Shown here in pieces: positions 41,694-49,467 of a stretch of 64,000 nt of DNA. The notes below the pieces were generated by a model, which saw only the letters and a program-made list of their open reading frames with translations, had not been told where the DNA came from and searched no databases. Each line of letters begins with the position of its first letter. Positions within the stretch are counted from its first letter, which is position 1. The translations under genes and the position numbers were made by a program. Location of the stretch: IMG/VR virus record IMGVR_UViG_3300017963_000021, positions 1 to 64,000 of that record; one strand, given 5' to 3'. This stretch comes from a virus.

Positions 41694-42611
41694 GTGCACA
41701 CAACCGCGAAAGAGATCGACATGTTCCGTCGTACGATGACGGCATTCCGTGAAATGCCGGGGGAGTACATGAACCTATTGCACGCGACGCGGCAGTCGAC
41801 AAATGAAGTCGGCGACTATTTCGAAATTACAGACGAACCTGTGGCGCATCACTGGGCGCAAACCATGGGCGAACGATCACTGCGGGCGAAGATGTTTATC
41901 GTCGATCTGTATAACGTGCCGGACAGTCACGGCTATGACCCGCAGAAAAATCTTCCGCTGCAGCGTTTGCCGTTTCCAGATTGTGTGTTCTTCTACGATA
42001 TTGACATAAGCGACGGGGATACTGTGCACGCACAGGTCGCAACCTGCGCGCTGCATTGCATCGAAGACGAAGACAACGAATATACGATGATGATCCCGTA
42101 CCTGCGCTGGAATGATCAGCCGCTGTTCGTGCCGTTCATGACTGCGGGGATATTGAAATGGGGAATCGATACAATTGTCGATGACAGCGGCCTTGAAGAA
42201 CGTCGCTTGATTTCGTTTGCCGGCGGTTTTGACATCAAGCCGGACTTCAAAGACGAAGCATTAAACATGTGCGATAGCGGCGCGACAATATTAATGGACA
42301 TACTGACGCTGATTAACGCGATAAACGTCGACATTGAACTGGTGACGCCGTCGCGACTGAAGCAGATGCGCGCGAAGAAGAAAGGCATCGCGCTGGAACA
42401 GTACCATACGATCAAGCTGCCACAGCATAACGACAAGCGCTACATCGAACACATAGGGACACACGCATCGCCGGCGATGCACGTGCGGCGCGGGCACTAC
42501 CGCCGGCTGCATCGCGGCACGGACAAGCAGCGCGACGTGTACGTGCATCCGTGTATCGTCGGTGCGCGGGAAAACGGGATTATCAAATCAGACTACAAGG
42601 TGGACGAATGA
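41694..42611 (+). CDS. Hypothetical protein, conserved in phages
   Basis: 305 residues, GTG start. Large alpha/beta protein; the C-terminal part (PSRLKQMRAKKKGIALEQYHT, then HVRRGHYRRLHRGTDKQRDV) resembles a hypothetical protein seen in several phage accessory regions. An acidic N-terminal domain precedes it. No catalytic motif recognised. Confidence 0.75.
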   Translation: MHTTAKEIDMFRRTMTAFREMPGEYMNLLHATRQSTNEVGDYFEITDEPVAHHWAQTMGERSLRAKMFIVDLYNVPDSHGYDPQKNLPLQRLPFPDCVFFYDIDISDGDTVHAQVATCALHCIEDEDNEYTMMIPYLRWNDQPLFVPFMTAGILKWGIDTIVDDSGLEERRLISFAGGFDIKPDFKDEALNMCDSGATILMDILTLINAINVDIELVTPSRLKQMRAKKKGIALEQYHTIKLPQHNDKRYIEHIGTHASPAMHVRRGHYRRLHRGTDKQRDVYVHPCIVGARENGIIKSDYKVDE

Positions 42612-43129
42612 AGGAAGTTTTCATGCTGTACGTGTCGAAGGATGCGACAGACGACGTCGGTGAAGAACACTACCCGCACGAATGCTATCCGACCATGGGC
42701 GCGGCGACTGCCGCGCGCGAACTGCTGCTGAACGCAAAGGCGGCGACGTTAAATTCCATGCGCGACAAAATTCACGATCCGGTGAAGGACGGCATCCGGC
42801 GACCCGGTGAAAACTATTATCGCGTGTCGCAATCTACGACATGTATCACCGACCCGGACGACGTCGCTGTGTTCGTCTGTCAGGTCCGCAGGGTGCCGTT
42901 TTACGGAACCGGATCCCGACGCACTGCCGGCAGGCGACAAACGACAGGGCGCTTCCAGACGCGGCCAGAACTCGAAGACCGCGTGCTGTTCTACTACTAC
43001 CGCACAGATATGTCGATCGGTCAGATCTCGCGCAATTGCCAAGTGTCACACGCGGTTGTGTCGCGTATCATCGACGCAAAGGGCGGAGAGTACATGCAGG
43101 GGATGCGCGATGAAAAAGCTAACGCGTAA
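42608..43129 (+). CDS. Protein with C-terminal HTH
   Basis: 173 residues from ATG 42608 (ATGA overlap). The C-terminal half (RTDMSIGQISRNCQVSHAVV, then SRIIDAKGGEY) is a clear helix-turn-helix of the homeodomain-like/resolvase type. The N-terminal half contains AAATAARELLLNAKAATLNS. A basic linker (RRTAGRRQTTG) joins them. Likely a DNA-binding regulator. Confidence 0.73.
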   Translation: MKEVFMLYVSKDATDDVGEEHYPHECYPTMGAATAARELLLNAKAATLNSMRDKIHDPVKDGIRRPGENYYRVSQSTTCITDPDDVAVFVCQVRRVPFYGTGSRRTAGRRQTTGRFQTRPELEDRVLFYYYRTDMSIGQISRNCQVSHAVVSRIIDAKGGEYMQGMRDEKANA

Positions 43130-43166
43130 AAACTTGTCGCGTTACAACTGAACAGGGGATGCAAAC

Positions 43167-43490
43167 ATGACACTGGAACTAGCGAATAAATATCGAAACA
43201 TGATCGCCGTGCTACCGGATGACAATGACGAACATCCGATCGAACATGCAATGGGCGAAATCATGCACCAGATACACGACGACGAAAACGCGTTGATCAA
43301 GTCGCAGGAAGTCGGCGAGTGGGGCGCGAACGTTGTCGTCGTTATGCGCGACCTGTCGGTGCTTGTAATTAACGTTAACGCGACGGGCGACGCGAACATG
43401 AAGGTCGGCACGATAAGCAGTGACGTACTCGCCGAAGCGTTCGCGAAGTGGCTGGTAAAGGACTTCGTGAAGGAACATCATGAAGAGTAG
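43167..43490 (+). CDS. Hypothetical protein
   Basis: 107 residues, AGGGGAT upstream. The sequence ANVVVVMRDLSVLVINVNAT is hydrophobic beta, the C-terminus a helix (DVLAEAFAKWLVKDFVKEHH). Unknown role; it overlaps the tiny membrane peptide that follows. Confidence 0.7.
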   Translation: MTLELANKYRNMIAVLPDDNDEHPIEHAMGEIMHQIHDDENALIKSQEVGEWGANVVVVMRDLSVLVINVNATGDANMKVGTISSDVLAEAFAKWLVKDFVKEHHEE

Positions 43491-43569
43491 AAAAATAATT
43501 TTTTTAATTTTTTTGGTCGTTGTTTTATATGCAATTTCTGTTTACGCTATGATCAAATTGACGGCGTAG
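43480..43569 (+). CDS. Tiny membrane peptide
   Basis: 29 residues, ATG overlapping the previous stop region. Basic start MKSRK, then one hydrophobic helix (IIFLIFLVVVLYAISVYAM). Resembles the small membrane peptides frequent in phage early regions. The codons are very AT-rich. Confidence 0.5.
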   Translation: MKSRKIIFLIFLVVVLYAISVYAMIKLTA

Positions 43570-43574
43570 ACGTG

Positions 43575-43660
43575 CATTTCGTCCTATAAAAATAGGTGTC
43601 AAGTGTTTTTTCGCGTCTTATAAGTCAACGGCTTAGATCACGAAATGCTATAAAAATAGG
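43575..43660. repeat. Palindrome-like repeats before the metallopeptidase gene
   Basis: CCTATAAAAATAGG at 43583-43596 recurs as CTATAAAAATAGG at 43648-43660. CATTTCGT (43575-43582) and ACGAAATG (43640-43647) form an inverted pair flanking them. This looks like operator sites for a DNA-binding protein acting on the promoter at 43693. Confidence 0.6.
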
Positions 43661-43689
43661 GGTTTCGTGCGATTTCGCAAAAGTGCGTT

Positions 43690-43698
43690 TGTTATAAT
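43690..43698 (+). promoter_or_regulatory. Extended -10 promoter (metallopeptidase gene)
   Basis: TGTTATAAT, an extended -10 element; the -35 region is weak. Leader GAGGACACGAAG starts 46 bases downstream. Confidence 0.65.
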
Positions 43699-43753
43699 GT
43701 AATTGTAGCGTATCAATGACGCTGCAGTTCATTAACAGCTAGAGGACACGAAG

Positions 43754-44191
43754 ATGCGAGACACGCAACGCAAGAAAGTGTACACATGGGAAAACCACAC
43801 GCTGTGCATTTACGACTACCCGACCATCGAAATGCGATCTGTCAAGACGCTGGTGAAAAAGATTTCGAAACGTTACGGAATCATTACACCGGACGTCGGT
43901 CACGGACAGGGAGCGCGACGCGCGTTCTATGACCATAGCCACAAGGTCGTCTTTCCAAGATGGGCGCGGTCGGTCCCTGTAGTCTGTCACGAAATGGCAC
44001 ACGCTATCGTGAACGGTGTCTACTTCAAGGGCAGCGCAGGACATGGCCGGGAGTTTGTCCGGGTCTACATTGACCTGCTGCACTGGGCCAAAGTCGCGGA
44101 AGATGCGGCACTTGTCAGGACGGCACGGGACTACGGACTGGACTTCTGTGCACCGGGTAACGTGACACCGCGCGCACTAAAGAAGCGTTAA
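43754..44191 (+). CDS. Putative zinc metallopeptidase (HExxH)
   Basis: 145 residues. The motif H79-E80-M-A-H83 in VPVVCHEMAHAIV is HExxH, with H97 in GHGREF as likely third ligand (SprT- or IrrE-like layout). The rest is small and basic. Such phage proteins may cut a host or phage regulator. The gene has its own promoter and probable operator pair upstream, unlike the cassette promoters, so regulation is probably distinct. Confidence 0.77.
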   Translation: MRDTQRKKVYTWENHTLCIYDYPTIEMRSVKTLVKKISKRYGIITPDVGHGQGARRAFYDHSHKVVFPRWARSVPVVCHEMAHAIVNGVYFKGSAGHGREFVRVYIDLLHWAKVAEDAALVRTARDYGLDFCAPGNVTPRALKKR

Positions 44192-44221
44192 AGGAAATCG
44201 TCGCGGCGGCGCTATGTGATC

Positions 44222-44341
44222 ATGGGAGACTGTGACGCACAGTGCCGCCGCATCGTTGCATGGATCGCCTGTCTACTGGCGTTCTATTACGGCTTTATGG
44301 CCGGCTGCATGGCGACACAAATTATTGAACTTTTTTCTTGA
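44222..44341 (+). CDS. Tiny membrane protein
   Basis: 39 residues. A cysteine-rich start (GDCDAQCRR) is followed by one hydrophobic helix (IVAWIACLLAFYYGFMAGCMA). A GTG two codons upstream is an alternative start. Its stop lies inside the -35 of the next promoter. Confidence 0.45.
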   Translation: MGDCDAQCRRIVAWIACLLAFYYGFMAGCMATQIIELFS

Positions 44342-44366
44342 CGCAGTTTTTTGACGTGGCATAATT
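44338..44366 (+). promoter_or_regulatory. Sigma70 promoter
   Basis: TTGACG, 17 bp spacer, ATAATT (or CATAAT at 16 bp). It does not share the TTTATGC spacer of the cassette set. Confidence 0.65.
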
Positions 44367-44396
44367 GTCACGTGTTAGAAATTTAGAAATCAGGGG

Positions 44397-44513
44397 ATGA
44401 ACGCAAAGGAATTCGTGTGGCGCTGTTTGCGCGCTGCGTTGATAGCCGTCGCTGCATTTATGCTGGCCGCTGCGATGGTGTTGCGTTTACTCAAACATGC
44501 GGGGATTACGTAA
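44397..44513 (+). CDS. Tiny membrane protein
   Basis: 38 residues with AGGGG close upstream. Basic N-terminus (MNAKEFVWRCLR), then hydrophobic helix (AALIAVAAFMLAAAMVL). The stop overlaps the next start (TAATG). Confidence 0.58.
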   Translation: MNAKEFVWRCLRAALIAVAAFMLAAAMVLRLLKHAGIT

Positions 44514-44788
44514 TGGAATGCGGGTCAGCTTTTTTTGTTGGCGGAACCTTCGGCGTGATCATCGGCGCGTCTATCGCGTTCGTCATGGCCGGGAAGAAAG
44601 AGAAGCAGCTGCGACAAAGCATCGCGCGCAGTGAAGACGAAATCAAGGCGGCGTGCAGGCAGCTGAATAAGAACGCCGACGAACTGGAACGACTACACAG
44701 TCGCATGGACAAGGCACGCAGCGCACTGACCAGTACAAGCGCAGCAGAACCCGCACCGCATGGCGCGGCACCGGGGGATCTGCACTAA
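44513..44788 (+). CDS. Membrane-anchored coiled-coil protein
   Basis: 91 residues from ATG 44513. Transmembrane segment at about 6-25 (AFFVGGTFGVIIGASIAFVM), then a coiled coil (KKEKQLRQSIARSEDEIKAA) and an alanine/proline tail. Co-transcribed with the preceding membrane peptide. Rz-like topology, but it lies far from the lysis genes. Confidence 0.68.
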   Translation: MECGSAFFVGGTFGVIIGASIAFVMAGKKEKQLRQSIARSEDEIKAACRQLNKNADELERLHSRMDKARSALTSTSAAEPAPHGAAPGDLH

Positions 44789-45012
44789 TGTCTGACGACA
44801 TCAAGGTTAGCGTGCCGTGGGGCGCGTGGGATTTATCCGGGCACTGGTATCCGAACCTGTGGCTGAAGATGCCGCCGGAAGAACAACTGGAACAGAACAT
44901 ACAGAACGGACACATCGATGCGAAAAGCAAGCAAGGGCGACGCGCGATTGCGACGTGGGGAAGATCATCCGAACGCTATACTGGACAACGAAACCGTCGA
45001 AGCGATTCGTGA
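44788..45012 (+). CDS. Small hypothetical protein
   Basis: 74 residues, coupled to the gene before it (TAATG). Tryptophan-rich N-terminus (SVPWGAWDLSGHWYPNLWLK), then KMPPEEQLEQNIQNGHI. The last 30 codons overlap the next gene in another frame, so the true end is uncertain. Confidence 0.55.
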   Translation: MSDDIKVSVPWGAWDLSGHWYPNLWLKMPPEEQLEQNIQNGHIDAKSKQGRRAIATWGRSSERYTGQRNRRSDS

Positions 45013-45184
45013 AGATCTTGTCGAGTACGCACGACTGCGGGAATTGATCGCGCAGTACACGTACCCGGCAATCGGCAAACGCTACGGAATCAGCGCGAAG
45101 CGCGTCGGCGACATTGCACGGCTTGACGCGTGGGCGCACTTACCATGGCCCGACTATGAACGGGCACAACTGAAAGGGGACTAG
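44918..45184 (+). CDS. HTH protein of the HNH-associated type
   Basis: 88 residues. ARLRRGEDHPNAILDNETVEAIRED, then YPAIGKRYGISAKRVGDIARL resembles the helix-turn-helix tail found beside HNH endonuclease domains in phages, but no HNH motif is present. May be a stand-alone DNA-binding remnant. Confidence 0.62.
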   Translation: MRKASKGDARLRRGEDHPNAILDNETVEAIREDLVEYARLRELIAQYTYPAIGKRYGISAKRVGDIARLDAWAHLPWPDYERAQLKGD

Positions 45185-45185
45185 C

Positions 45186-45434
45186 ATGTCAATCAGGCGA
45201 GTGAACAAACCGATGTACGTTACGGACGACGGCGAAGAGTTTACGAAGCAGGCTGAAGCGATGGCACATCAGGCGAAGCTTGACGTGAAAAAGGAACTCG
45301 ACGTGTTCCTGTCTGCGAACTACGCGAACGCGAAGGATCGCCAGATTACCAGCGTCACGAACCTGATCAATCGCTGGGAAGTGTTCAAGGCCGAAAACCG
45401 TGCAGCACGAACCGAAGCTGCAGCTGAAGACTGA
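45186..45434 (+). CDS. Small hypothetical protein
   Basis: 82 residues. Sequence KPMYVTDDGEEFTKQAEAMAH, then a helical C-terminus. The first part resembles small phage proteins that begin with a DG-x-x-F motif. Unknown function. Confidence 0.68.
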   Translation: MSIRRVNKPMYVTDDGEEFTKQAEAMAHQAKLDVKKELDVFLSANYANAKDRQITSVTNLINRWEVFKAENRAARTEAAAED

Positions 45435-45786
45435 AGCGCCGTCGATGATCAGCCGGCTGCTGTCGCGGTTTGTTGTCTGGCTAATGCGCAAGGACTTGCG
45501 CCGGCTGGCGGATGCGTATCCGCAAACCGTGCAGCAGCTGATCGACTATCATGATCGGGTTTCGATCATGGCAATCAACTACAACGAGACAGGGGAAACG
45601 AATCACAGGATCCTGAGCATCGCAACACGCAGCGCGTACCTGCTGGAACAGCTGGAACGCCAGCGCAGCGACTGCGAACATTTGATCAGGAAACAGCGAC
45701 AGGGTCTGGAAATCTGTCGCAAACAACGCAACGAAGCGAAGCACACGCTGCAGCAGATACAGCACAAACTGAGGACACGAACATGA
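45400..45786 (+). CDS. Coiled-coil hypothetical protein
   Basis: 128 residues from GTG 45400; ATG 45445 is an alternative start. Helical throughout (SRLLSRFVVWLMRKDLRRLA, then QRQGLEICRKQRNEAKHTLQQ). A hydrophobic patch near the N-terminus may bind membrane. Confidence 0.6.
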   Translation: MQHEPKLQLKTEAPSMISRLLSRFVVWLMRKDLRRLADAYPQTVQQLIDYHDRVSIMAINYNETGETNHRILSIATRSAYLLEQLERQRSDCEHLIRKQRQGLEICRKQRNEAKHTLQQIQHKLRTRT

Positions 45787-46241
45787 TGACACTGCGAGAA
45801 ACACTGCAACAGATCGACGAATACGATGCGCTGCATACGGTCGAAGAGTACCAGCGCAGCATCATAGGGGAACTGTTAAGCGTCGGACTTTCGTTCGATC
45901 TGGAAGACGCCACACTTGAAGACAAGTTCACCACAATGATACAGCGCGACGTCGGTATCCTGTCGCAGCTGTCGATCGGCAAGTGGGGCGGCTACTACGA
46001 CCCGAACAACGTCGAGCACGTCAGGCAGCTGGCGGAATGGGCGATCGATCACAAGGACGCTGAAATGGGCTACAACGGACAGACGATCGTCAGTGTTGTC
46101 CGCTATGAAAGTCATGTCGCGCAGATCAGGGTGAAGGTCGAAGCGCGTGTCGAAGTCGATCTGCCACTGGAATACATCGGCGTGCTTGTCGGGCTGGGCC
46201 GGCTGCAGATAACGACGTCCAGCGTATCCTGCGCGGCGTAA
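45783..46241 (+). CDS. Hypothetical protein
   Basis: 152 residues with leader GAGGACACGAAC. N-terminal helical half (TLRETLQQIDEYDALHTVEE), then a beta-rich half (SHVAQIRVKVEARVEVDLPL). No family recognised. Overlaps the preceding gene by four bases. Confidence 0.7.
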   Translation: MMTLRETLQQIDEYDALHTVEEYQRSIIGELLSVGLSFDLEDATLEDKFTTMIQRDVGILSQLSIGKWGGYYDPNNVEHVRQLAEWAIDHKDAEMGYNGQTIVSVVRYESHVAQIRVKVEARVEVDLPLEYIGVLVGLGRLQITTSSVSCAA

Positions 46242-46322
46242 AGTCATCGCGTCGGCGGGAATTCGTTAACGTATCTGCGTTCGAATTGCCCGACCCGCCG
46301 GCGCATCTATAACGGGTGAATT

Positions 46323-46595
46323 ATGGCGGTACGTGATACAAGCATTCAGGCATACAACGACCTTGTTGAGTCAGGCAAGGGCAGCACGCAGCGCGCGGAA
46401 GTGCTGAAGCTGATCGTGTCGGGCCGGCAGTACGACTACACGCGACAGGAATTGTCGCACTTGCTGGCAATGCCGATCAACGCGGTCTGCGGTCGTGTCA
46501 ATGAACTGGTAAAAGCGAACATGATCATCGAAGACCACAAAAAGATCTGTCCTCACACAAGGAACGAAGTATGGGCACTACGGTCGAGAACATAG
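46323..46595 (+). CDS. Winged-helix DNA-binding protein
   Basis: 90 residues. GSTQRAEVLKLIVSGRQYDYTRQELSHLL, then INAVCGRVNELVKANMIIED fits a winged helix-turn-helix of a kind common in phage genomes. Probably a transcription regulator or DNA-binding accessory. Confidence 0.75.
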   Translation: MAVRDTSIQAYNDLVESGKGSTQRAEVLKLIVSGRQYDYTRQELSHLLAMPINAVCGRVNELVKANMIIEDHKKICPHTRNEVWALRSRT

Positions 46596-46822
46596 AATTT
46601 TTGCCGTGTCCATTCTGCGGCACGGATCCGCGCGTGCACGTGAAGGGTAGCATGATCGACATCGATTGCGACGGGTGCGGCGCTGGCATGTCCATGCAGA
46701 AGTCTGACGAACTGACACTGACCGGTCGCGAAACGTGGAACCCTGATACGTTCCGCTACGGCACGATCGAAGAAGCGCGTGTGCTCACTGTGATCGCTAC
46801 GCGATGGAATTGTCGTGTCTAG
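46571..46822 (+). CDS. Lar-like zinc-ribbon protein (restriction alleviation family)
   Basis: 83 residues. The N-terminus LPCPFCGTDP (C13, C16) and CDGCGAGM (C33, C36), followed by W-N near the end of the domain, match the Lar-type zinc ribbon. Prophage Lar proteins reduce type I restriction in E. coli. Activity here is unproven, and many phage members of the family are uncharacterised. Confidence 0.68.
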   Translation: MGTTVENIEFLPCPFCGTDPRVHVKGSMIDIDCDGCGAGMSMQKSDELTLTGRETWNPDTFRYGTIEEARVLTVIATRWNCRV

Positions 46823-47168
46823 GTTATTGCGCATACTGCGACCGGAGTATACCGGGAACTATCGACCAGCCGAAGAATGGTGGACGCTGCCGACGTACAA
46901 GGTCGAAGACATAACGGAACCGTCTACACCGTACAAGGTCACGCGCGACTACGAAGTAAGCGTCAGATGGAAGCGTACATTCACATGCGCGGAAGGCGAT
47001 CTGGATCTTGCCATGCGCGACGTATACCGGGATCTGAATCATGCCGTCTATTCCGATGCACAGCTGATCCTTCGGCGTCTGGAAATGGCGTACGCGGAAC
47101 GCAACCGCGACAAGTTTGAATCTGCACTACGTGATATGAGAACGGAGTTACACGAATATGACAAATAA
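46815..47168 (+). CDS. Hypothetical protein
   Basis: 117 residues, GTG start. Sequence RILRPEYTGNYRPAEEWWTL, then charged helices (DVYRDLNHAVYSDAQLILRR). No domain recognised. Confidence 0.66.
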   Translation: MSRLLRILRPEYTGNYRPAEEWWTLPTYKVEDITEPSTPYKVTRDYEVSVRWKRTFTCAEGDLDLAMRDVYRDLNHAVYSDAQLILRRLEMAYAERNRDKFESALRDMRTELHEYDK

Positions 47169-47388
47169 GTCGACGATAATGTTACCGCCAGAATCGCAGG
47201 GCGAAACAGAAGATCTTCATCCGCAGAGTATGCAGGAATCTTTGTGGTACGAAGAAATGTATGAATGTCCGATCGACGCTGATCACGGCATCGTCAGCGA
47301 CGGGAAGCGTTTGTACTGTACACAATGCGGCGTGTACTGGTTGTACTCACAAGTCGCGAAAACAAACCAGATGCAGGGGAACAACTAA
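47158..47388 (+). CDS. Small zinc-ribbon-like protein
   Basis: 76 residues. Cysteines in YECPIDAD and YCTQCGVYW suggest a three- or four-ligand metal site with the nearby aspartates or histidine. It precedes and is coupled to the SPFH gene (TAATG). Confidence 0.65.
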   Translation: MTNKSTIMLPPESQGETEDLHPQSMQESLWYEEMYECPIDADHGIVSDGKRLYCTQCGVYWLYSQVAKTNQMQGNN

Positions 47389-48359
47389 TGCGGAACATAA
47401 TATCTTTAAGCGCTGGCGTCGGTCTTGTTTCAATACTGGCGTTGTTCTTTGTGTTCGGACTGACCGACATCGATCCGGGTGAAACCGGTTTGAAAGTGAA
47501 GAAGATCGGCATCGGGCAGGGAATGCAGGACGACACACTGGACACCGGTCTGCACTGGATCAATCCGGTCACGTACGATGTGCCGATCTACGATGTACGC
47601 TTTCGCCAGTACGTGCTGAAAGACGTCGAGACACAAACGAAAGACGGTCAGCCGGTACTGATCGACGTGTCGCTGGAAATGGGACTGCAGCCTGATCGCG
47701 TGCCGTGGATCCACGAAAACATCGGGCCGGACTACTGGGAAGAAGTCGTGTTCCCTGCACTGCGCAGCGCGATACGCGACAAGGTGCCGTCGAAGCTGTC
47801 GGATGAAATCTACACCAGCGAAGGGCGTGAAGGCGTACAGCAGGCGATTCAAACCATACTCGACAACAAGCTGAAGGAACGCGGCTTCCTGATTACCGTC
47901 AACCTGCGCGACATCGATTTCACGAATGCGCAGTTCGTTGCGACACTGGAAGAAAAAGCCATGGCCGCGCAGAAGGTGATCATCGAAGAACGCAAGGCGG
48001 AAGCGGCGGAGAATACCGCCGTCAAGATCGCGAACATCGCCGAAGGCGAGAAACAGAAGCGCATCAAGGAAGCCGAAGCAGAACGCGAGAAACGCCGGCT
48101 GGAAGGTGAAGGCGAACGACTGAAGCAGGAAGAAATCGCGAAGGGCATTCTGGCGGTGAAGTCTGCAGAAGCCGAAGGCGCGCGTCTGTTGACGAACGCG
48201 TACACAGGACCGGGCGCGCAGTACGTCGCCGCGATCGAATGGGCGCAGAACCTTGGACCGAACGTCAAGGTCTACGGCGTGCCGACAGGTGCACCGGGAA
48301 CGAATTCACTTATGGATCTGAACGGCGTACTCGAAAACGCGTTCAAGATCTCGCGCTAG
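47388..48359 (+). CDS. SPFH/prohibitin-family membrane protein
   Basis: 323 residues from ATG 47388. One N-terminal transmembrane helix (IISLSAGVGLVSILALFFVF), then an SPFH domain (DIDPGETGLKVKKIG, DTGLHWINPVTYDVPIYDVR, then VNLRDIDFTNAQFVATLEEKAM) and a long E/K/R/A coiled coil (about 195-270, IKEAEAEREKRRLEGEGERL). Prohibitin-like proteins assemble as membrane rings and in bacteria modulate FtsH (HflK/HflC). A phage copy could reshape membrane proteolysis or block superinfection. Confidence 0.88.
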   Translation: MRNIISLSAGVGLVSILALFFVFGLTDIDPGETGLKVKKIGIGQGMQDDTLDTGLHWINPVTYDVPIYDVRFRQYVLKDVETQTKDGQPVLIDVSLEMGLQPDRVPWIHENIGPDYWEEVVFPALRSAIRDKVPSKLSDEIYTSEGREGVQQAIQTILDNKLKERGFLITVNLRDIDFTNAQFVATLEEKAMAAQKVIIEERKAEAAENTAVKIANIAEGEKQKRIKEAEAEREKRRLEGEGERLKQEEIAKGILAVKSAEAEGARLLTNAYTGPGAQYVAAIEWAQNLGPNVKVYGVPTGAPGTNSLMDLNGVLENAFKISR

Positions 48360-48370
48360 GGGATGCCGTC

Positions 48371-48553
48371 ATGATGCGATACGTCGGTGCAGCAGTGATC
48401 ATTGTTCTGGCAGTGATCATGCTATTCCCGTTGATCAAGATCGCGGGGCGTCACTTGTTCGGCTGGTTCAAGGAAGCCGAAGCGGAAGCGGATGCCGGTG
48501 TCGCAAAAGACGACGCCAGCGTACGCGACAAGTTCAGAAGGGGGAAGCCATGA
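48371..48553 (+). CDS. Small membrane protein behind the SPFH gene
   Basis: 60 residues, AGGGGAT upstream. Hydrophobic helix at about 4-22 (YVGAAVIIVLAVIMLFPLI), then FGWFKEAEAEADAGVAKDD. The position suggests it is a partner of the SPFH protein in the membrane. Confidence 0.68.
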   Translation: MMRYVGAAVIIVLAVIMLFPLIKIAGRHLFGWFKEAEAEADAGVAKDDASVRDKFRRGKP

Positions 48554-48574
48554 AATACAAATTCCCGAAGGTCG

Positions 48575-48862
48575 ATGACGTTTGATTGGAAAGCGGATAA
48601 CCCGGATCGACTGGAAGCGCACCAGTACCCGGTCGACGACGTGAACGTTCGCGCAGCATTCAAGAACGGACACGGCGTCGCATTCTATTCGCTATCGGTC
48701 GATAAAAGCGTCGCGTTTTGTCGCAATCAATTCCCCGACGCGGATGTGTACCATACCAGCCGCAACGGGGACGACATTATTCTGCTGGTGCCGAAGGGCA
48801 CGCCGGCGGAGAACTTGCCGAATAAGGCGTGCAGTTATATCGCATTCAGGTGGAACACATGA
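48575..48862 (+). CDS. Hypothetical protein
   Basis: 95 residues. Sequence DWKADNPDRLEAHQYPVDDV, then HGVAFYSLSVDKSVAFCRNQ and VPKGTPAENLPNKAC. No family recognised. Overlaps the next gene by four bases. Confidence 0.66.
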   Translation: MTFDWKADNPDRLEAHQYPVDDVNVRAAFKNGHGVAFYSLSVDKSVAFCRNQFPDADVYHTSRNGDDIILLVPKGTPAENLPNKACSYIAFRWNT

Positions 48863-49467
48863 CCGAAGAAAGACAGGATAAGCCGTCGCTGGAAGTGACG
48901 ATCTACCAGTACCTGCAGGACAGCGGGATACAACGCAATGCAGCGGGGCGCATGGCGCGACATCTGACGCGTAACATTCAGCGCGACATCGAACGACTGG
49001 AAGCGGACAACTTTATGCTGTCTGCCGGGCAGTGTGTCGTGGAAGGCGGGCTGCTGGACGCGCGCTGCCAGCTGGAAAAGGAACTTCGCGAACTGAAGGA
49101 CAAGTTCAAAGCGGTTAACGATTCGCTGAAAGCGCAGAATGACGCTTACGACCGGCTCGCCATGCAAACGGCGAAGGAACGCGACCAGCATCGCGAACAG
49201 CTGGCGAAGTTCAAGGAAGAACTGCACAAGGCGCAGGAGTATGCCGCGCAACTGGAATCGCAGCTGCCGGGGGATCCGGGTCCGATCCCGATCGGTTACA
49301 TGTCCGCGCTGCGCGATGTTTTGTCGCAACTGCATGGCAAGTGGAACGACGTCAACGAAACCGAACGCCCGCTGCGGCGTGTCCTGAAGCTGGAAGGGAT
49401 AAAGGACGCGATCGATATTGTCGACGCGTTAAAGGTGCACATGAATGCAAGGAATAGTCGAACTTAG
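48859..49467 (+). CDS. Coiled-coil protein
   Basis: 202 residues from ATG 48859 (ATGA overlap). Long coiled coil at about 40-140 (KELRELKDKFKAVNDSLKAQ, then EELHKAQEYAAQLESQLPG), globular ends. No enzymatic motif. Confidence 0.7.
   Translation: MTEERQDKPSLEVTIYQYLQDSGIQRNAAGRMARHLTRNIQRDIERLEADNFMLSAGQCVVEGGLLDARCQLEKELRELKDKFKAVNDSLKAQNDAYDRLAMQTAKERDQHREQLAKFKEELHKAQEYAAQLESQLPGDPGPIPIGYMSALRDVLSQLHGKWNDVNETERPLRRVLKLEGIKDAIDIVDALKVHMNARNSRT

Noticed and set aside
43110-43151. 13-residue ORF (MKKLTRKNLSRYN)
   Set aside because: Too short to support, although it starts with an ATG overlapping the HTH gene.
48550-48585. 11-residue ORF between the small membrane protein and the 48575 gene
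   Set aside because: Too short to call; could only serve as a coupling leader peptide.
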